Assembly (NCBI RefSeq): GCF_900156865.1 | Contig: NZ_LT732529.1 | Span: 3,198,057-3,262,056 of the forward strand | Length of the DNA stretch: 64,000 bases | From: Litchfieldia sinesaloumensis | GTDB taxonomy: Bacteria > Bacillota > Bacilli > Bacillales > Bacillaceae_L | Direction of reading: 5' to 3' | Shown here: positions 60,919-64,000 of the stretch, piece by piece | How positions within the stretch are numbered: position 1 is the stretch's first letter | How the letters are laid out: every line of letters begins with the position of its first letter | Program-made: the position numbers and the translations under genes | The notes under the pieces: model-generated | Told to the model about the DNA's origin: nothing | What the model saw: the letters and a program-made list of their open reading frames with translations, nothing else | Database searches by the model: none

Positions 60919-60945
60919 ACCCGAATGCACCAACTGCATTCGGGT
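60919..60945 (-). terminator. Intrinsic terminator of the large GH18 gene
   Basis: 11-bp stem ACCCGAATGCA/TGCATTCGGGT on the minus strand, seven bases after the stop, with a weak T-run. Confidence 0.8.
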
Positions 60946-60951
60946 CCTCAT

Positions 60952-63900
60952 TTAGACTGGTATCCTTAGCGTTTGTCCGATACTTAGGATGTCGCTTTTC
61001 AGATTGTTCTCGGTTTTAATTGTTGTTACGGTGGTGTTATAGCGTTTCGCGATTCCGTATAGGGTCTCGCCGGATGATACGGTGTGAACGACAATGTTTG
61101 TCGGCACTTTTAACACCTGCCCGACGTAGATCATGTCCGATGTTAAGTTGTTGGCCGTTTTGATAGCGGTCACGGTCGTGCCATTTTTGACAGCGATCGC
61201 TGACAATGTATCGCCACCCACAACTGTATAATTGACCGTATACGCTGGAGCAACAGGCTGCGCCGGAGCAGTTACAGGTGGCGGCTCAGCAACTTCAATC
61301 GAACCACCTGTCGTTGGAATCCGCAATACTTGTCCCACAAACAGCGAATCCGTTGTCAGTCCATTTGCTGCCCTCAACTCATCAACCGTTGTTCCATTTC
61401 GGTTCGCAATTCCCCAAAGTGTATCACCAGATACAACTGTGTAGGTGCTAACACTCTGAACTGGCCCAGTATAAACAGGTGATACCACTGGTACGGTGTT
61501 TGGCAATGTGGTTGTGTAGCTGTTCCACACATTTTTATTCTCCTGGCCTAGGCTCCAGTTTCCAACACCACGGAGATTGTATTTACTCACCAATTCCAGC
61601 TTTGCCTGAATCGACTCTTCATTTTCAAACCAAATCGTGTACGTCCCCGGAGCTAATGCAGCACCATTTACAATCGTAACCGGATCTCCTTTTTTAATCG
61701 TTACGGTTGCCTTTGGCGTTTTGCTAACTTCATCAAACACGACCGTCCCATTATAGCGTTCGATCATTGTTTGGACTTGAGTATTCGAGATTCCAAATCC
61801 GCCCATGCTTTGGCCTTCAATCCAATAGCGGCCAAAATGCGCAATTCCAAGGACAATTTTATCTGGAGCAACATCTTGTGCCAGTGCGTACTGAACTGAT
61901 TTTTCAACCCATGAATAGCTTGCGACCGAGCCTGGGTCTCCGCCTTGATAGCTCTCGTCATATGCCATAATCATGAGATAATCGGCGTATTTCGCAAGAC
62001 TTGTGTAGTCATATGAGCCATGCCAGCCGGCCGTCCAACCATTCGGATTCGCCGCAACCGCTACCGACACTTCCTTATTAGGCGGAATTTTTTCACGCAG
62101 CAACCTCACAAATTCCGTATAGTTCTCACGGTCAACATCTGAGACATTTTCAATATCCACATTTACCCCATCCAAGTTATATCGTGCGATGGCATCGGCA
62201 ATTTGCTGAGCCGCAAGCTCTTTGTTAGCAAGCATGGCACGGCCAACATCGCGGTTCCAGTGATTACTTAAAAACGGAACGACGCGAATTCCTTGCCTGT
62301 GCATCGTATCGATAAAGTTCTGGTCAACCTGGTAGGTGAGTTTCAGCGTGCCATCTGCATTTATGTCAAAATAACTTGGTGATACGATGTTTACGGCATG
62401 TCCTGTTGAATTTACCGTATTAACGAACTGCTTCGTGCTACCAAAGTACATATAACCAAGGTTAACAACCTCGCTTGCCGTTATTGGCAGGCGTAAGATT
62501 TGTCCCTGTGTTAGCACATCACTACGTAAATTATTCAGCGACATCAATGAATCGACTGTTGTGTTGTAGCGCTTTGCGACCGAATACAAGGTGTCACCCT
62601 GCGCAACTGTGTAGGCGCTAAACGAAACATTCGTCACATCGCTTTTATTTCCAGCCTCATCCGTTTGGGTAACAGTCGCTGATGCAACCCTTGAGGCATT
62701 ATCGACATACACATCGACTGAATAAAAACCACTATTATCTGCTTTTGCAATTCGCGTTACGAGTACATTTCTAGTGGAATCAAAAAGCGAAACCTCAATT
62801 CTCGCATTTGCCTCAGCCTTACCGATAACCGTGTAAATGTACTGCAGGTTCTCATAACGGAAACCATTTTTCGTTGCGACCGCACTTTCAATCACTGTAT
62901 CTTTTACAATTGTTGTTGCTTCAGCGATGCTTCTGTTTCCAAATCGATCGGTTTGACGCGCTTCAAAGGTTAGTGGCCCGTCCTTCAAGCCCGACAAATT
63001 AAGGTTTGCTCCAAAAGCACCGTTAACAACCTTGGTCGTTTCCCGCACTGTATTCGTGCCATCACTGATAACCATCTCAACCGTTGCGCCTTCTTCAACG
63101 CTCGAGCCCGTAATGGTAAAATTGGTCTGGTTCTCGTTGTTCACAAATGGAGGTTGATTTGTCACCACTCCTGCTGGTGCAGTTGTATCTTTTTCAAGCA
63201 TAAATTCTTGGGATTCTCCGATGTTTCCAGCATTATCAGTGCCTGTAAACGCCGCTGTTAATTCACCATCTCTTAATGTACTTAAGTCGAATATCTCCTC
63301 AAATCGACCATCGTCACCTGTCTGAACGGTTTTGGAGATCACGTTGGCCCCGTCTGTAATCTCAATCACTATAGTAGCATGTGGCTCAACTGTCCCTCGA
63401 ATTGGATACACCAACACATTATTCGAAAAAATCGGCAGTGGCGTTTCCATTCGGATCTCTGACGGGCCAACCGTATCTTTTAGTAACGTTTTCGTAACTG
63501 CTTCACTCACATTGCCGGCACGGTCAACCTGAGTCAATTCAAAGGACAACTCTCCATCTGAAAAGGAGGTAAGATTGACCGGCACTCGGTATTCACCGTT
63601 TGCATTTGTCGTAGTAGTGGTGGTCGTTTCCTGTCCATTCGGATTATAAATACGAATTTGGACCTCCGTGTTTGCCTCCGCTTTTCCAACTATCTCGTAT
63701 TCTGCTTGATTTTGACTCGTAATAAATTCATCATTTGTAAAAATCGGTGCAATTGGTGCCTGCGTATCTTTTTCGACTGTACTATTGCTTACGTTACTTG
63801 TAATTCCTGATGGGCTCGTTTGGAATGCCGTTATGGTTAGACTTGTGTCGAGCATTGTGCTCACATCAACTACAACATGGTATTCACCGTTCTCATTCGT

Positions 63901-64000
63901 CGTCGTTGAGGTGATGATATCAGGATTTACTCCGTCAGATACAGTAATATCTACCGTTGTACCTGGCTGTGCCGATCCAAAAATAGGATAGCTCTCCGCA
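60952..64000 (-). CDS. Large surface glycosidase: Ig-like repeats, LysM, GH18 (5' end missing)
   Basis: At least 1016 codons; the frame stays open to the edge (64000), so the N-terminus with its signal peptide is outside the window. About six Ig-like domains of 90-100 aa each, with alternating TNENGEY/NGEYRVPVNL and KDTVGP motifs, occupy the first half. Then LysM, a GH18 glycosidase with the catalytic motif LDGVNVDIEN (DxxDxDxE), YDES and IWFENEES, and three more LysM at the C-terminus. The GH18 part resembles peptidoglycan N-acetylglucosaminidases (YaaH/SleL type). It would be held to peptidoglycan by LysM. Confidence 0.9.
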   Translation of the reverse strand, partial: AESYPIFGSAQPGTTVDITVSDGVNPDIITSTTTNENGEYHVVVDVSTMLDTSLTITAFQTSPSGITSNVSNSTVEKDTQAPIAPIFTNDEFITSQNQAEYEIVGKAEANTEVQIRIYNPNGQETTTTTTTNANGEYRVPVNLTSFSDGELSFELTQVDRAGNVSEAVTKTLLKDTVGPSEIRMETPLPIFSNNVLVYPIRGTVEPHATIVIEITDGANVISKTVQTGDDGRFEEIFDLSTLRDGELTAAFTGTDNAGNIGESQEFMLEKDTTAPAGVVTNQPPFVNNENQTNFTITGSSVEEGATVEMVISDGTNTVRETTKVVNGAFGANLNLSGLKDGPLTFEARQTDRFGNRSIAEATTIVKDTVIESAVATKNGFRYENLQYIYTVIGKAEANARIEVSLFDSTRNVLVTRIAKADNSGFYSVDVYVDNASRVASATVTQTDEAGNKSDVTNVSFSAYTVAQGDTLYSVAKRYNTTVDSLMSLNNLRSDVLTQGQILRLPITASEVVNLGYMYFGSTKQFVNTVNSTGHAVNIVSPSYFDINADGTLKLTYQVDQNFIDTMHRQGIRVVPFLSNHWNRDVGRAMLANKELAAQQIADAIARYNLDGVNVDIENVSDVDRENYTEFVRLLREKIPPNKEVSVAVAANPNGWTAGWHGSYDYTSLAKYADYLMIMAYDESYQGGDPGSVASYSWVEKSVQYALAQDVAPDKIVLGIAHFGRYWIEGQSMGGFGISNTQVQTMIERYNGTVVFDEVSKTPKATVTIKKGDPVTIVNGAALAPGTYTIWFENEESIQAKLELVSKYNLRGVGNWSLGQENKNVWNSYTTTLPNTVPVVSPVYTGPVQSVSTYTVVSGDTLWGIANRNGTTVDELRAANGLTTDSLFVGQVLRIPTTGGSIEVAEPPPVTAPAQPVAPAYTVNYTVVGGDTLSAIAVKNGTTVTAIKTANNLTSDMIYVGQVLKVPTNIVVHTVSSGETLYGIAKRYNTTVTTIKTENNLKSDILSIGQTLRIPV

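Overview
The window looks like chromosomal DNA from a mesophilic, low-GC Bacillaceae (Bacillus in the broad sense). The evidence is strong AGGAGG-type ribosome binding sites, frequent TTG and GTG starts, a CapA/CapB/YwqE phosphotyrosine cassette, a SipW-type signal peptidase, a guanine riboswitch on xpt-pbuX, a holin-like type I toxin, and Bacillus-style intergenic repeats. No rRNA, tRNA, CRISPR array, prophage or intact transposon was seen.

Bases 1-16200 (minus strand) hold an exopolysaccharide locus. It runs from a tyrosine-kinase modulator (capA), kinase (capB) and PHP-type phosphatase (ywqE), through a structured leader that fits the EAR (eps-associated RNA) antitermination element, into gtaB, a priming sugar transferase, a pyruvyl transferase, a Wzx flippase, an Fe-S FrhB-type protein, glycosyltransferases, a Wzy-like polymerase, a mannose-1-phosphate guanylyltransferase and an acyltransferase cut by the window edge. 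The distal half is very AT-rich and has a gene-poor gap with a possible gene remnant.

Bases 16200-26000 encode surface and matrix functions: a proline-rich membrane-anchored stalk protein, a SipW-class secreted matrix-like protein, SipW, a Vpr-like subtilase and an LPNTA-anchored SGNH esterase. SinR-like inverted repeats lie upstream of sipW and of its likely substrate. Between sipW and vpr is a small gene (54 aa) preceded by a class I c-di-GMP riboswitch and followed by its own terminator. With the exopolysaccharide locus this forms a biofilm neighbourhood.

Bases 26000-38200 are more accessory: an SDR/folE pair, an Hsp70-like ATPase with a fused J-like tail, a histidine kinase fused to an RsbR-type STAS domain, a GIY-YIG protein, a J-like/TPR membrane protein, and a WHH-type (HNH) nuclease whose N-terminus resembles that of the GIY-YIG protein. 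A thiolase, a sigma factor with a coiled-coil membrane partner, three families of tandem repeats or arrays, and a type I toxin with antisense RNA are also here.

Bases 38200-64000 are mostly housekeeping: purine salvage and PRPP metabolism (guanine riboswitch-xpt-pbuX, prs, purU, nucleoside hydrolase, ribokinase, purine nucleoside phosphorylase), comM, glycerate kinase, two M20 hydrolases, an LCP wall ligase, a chemoreceptor, two SEC-C proteins, small unannotated genes, two MITE-like repeats and a large Ig/LysM/GH18 surface glycosidase cut by the right edge.
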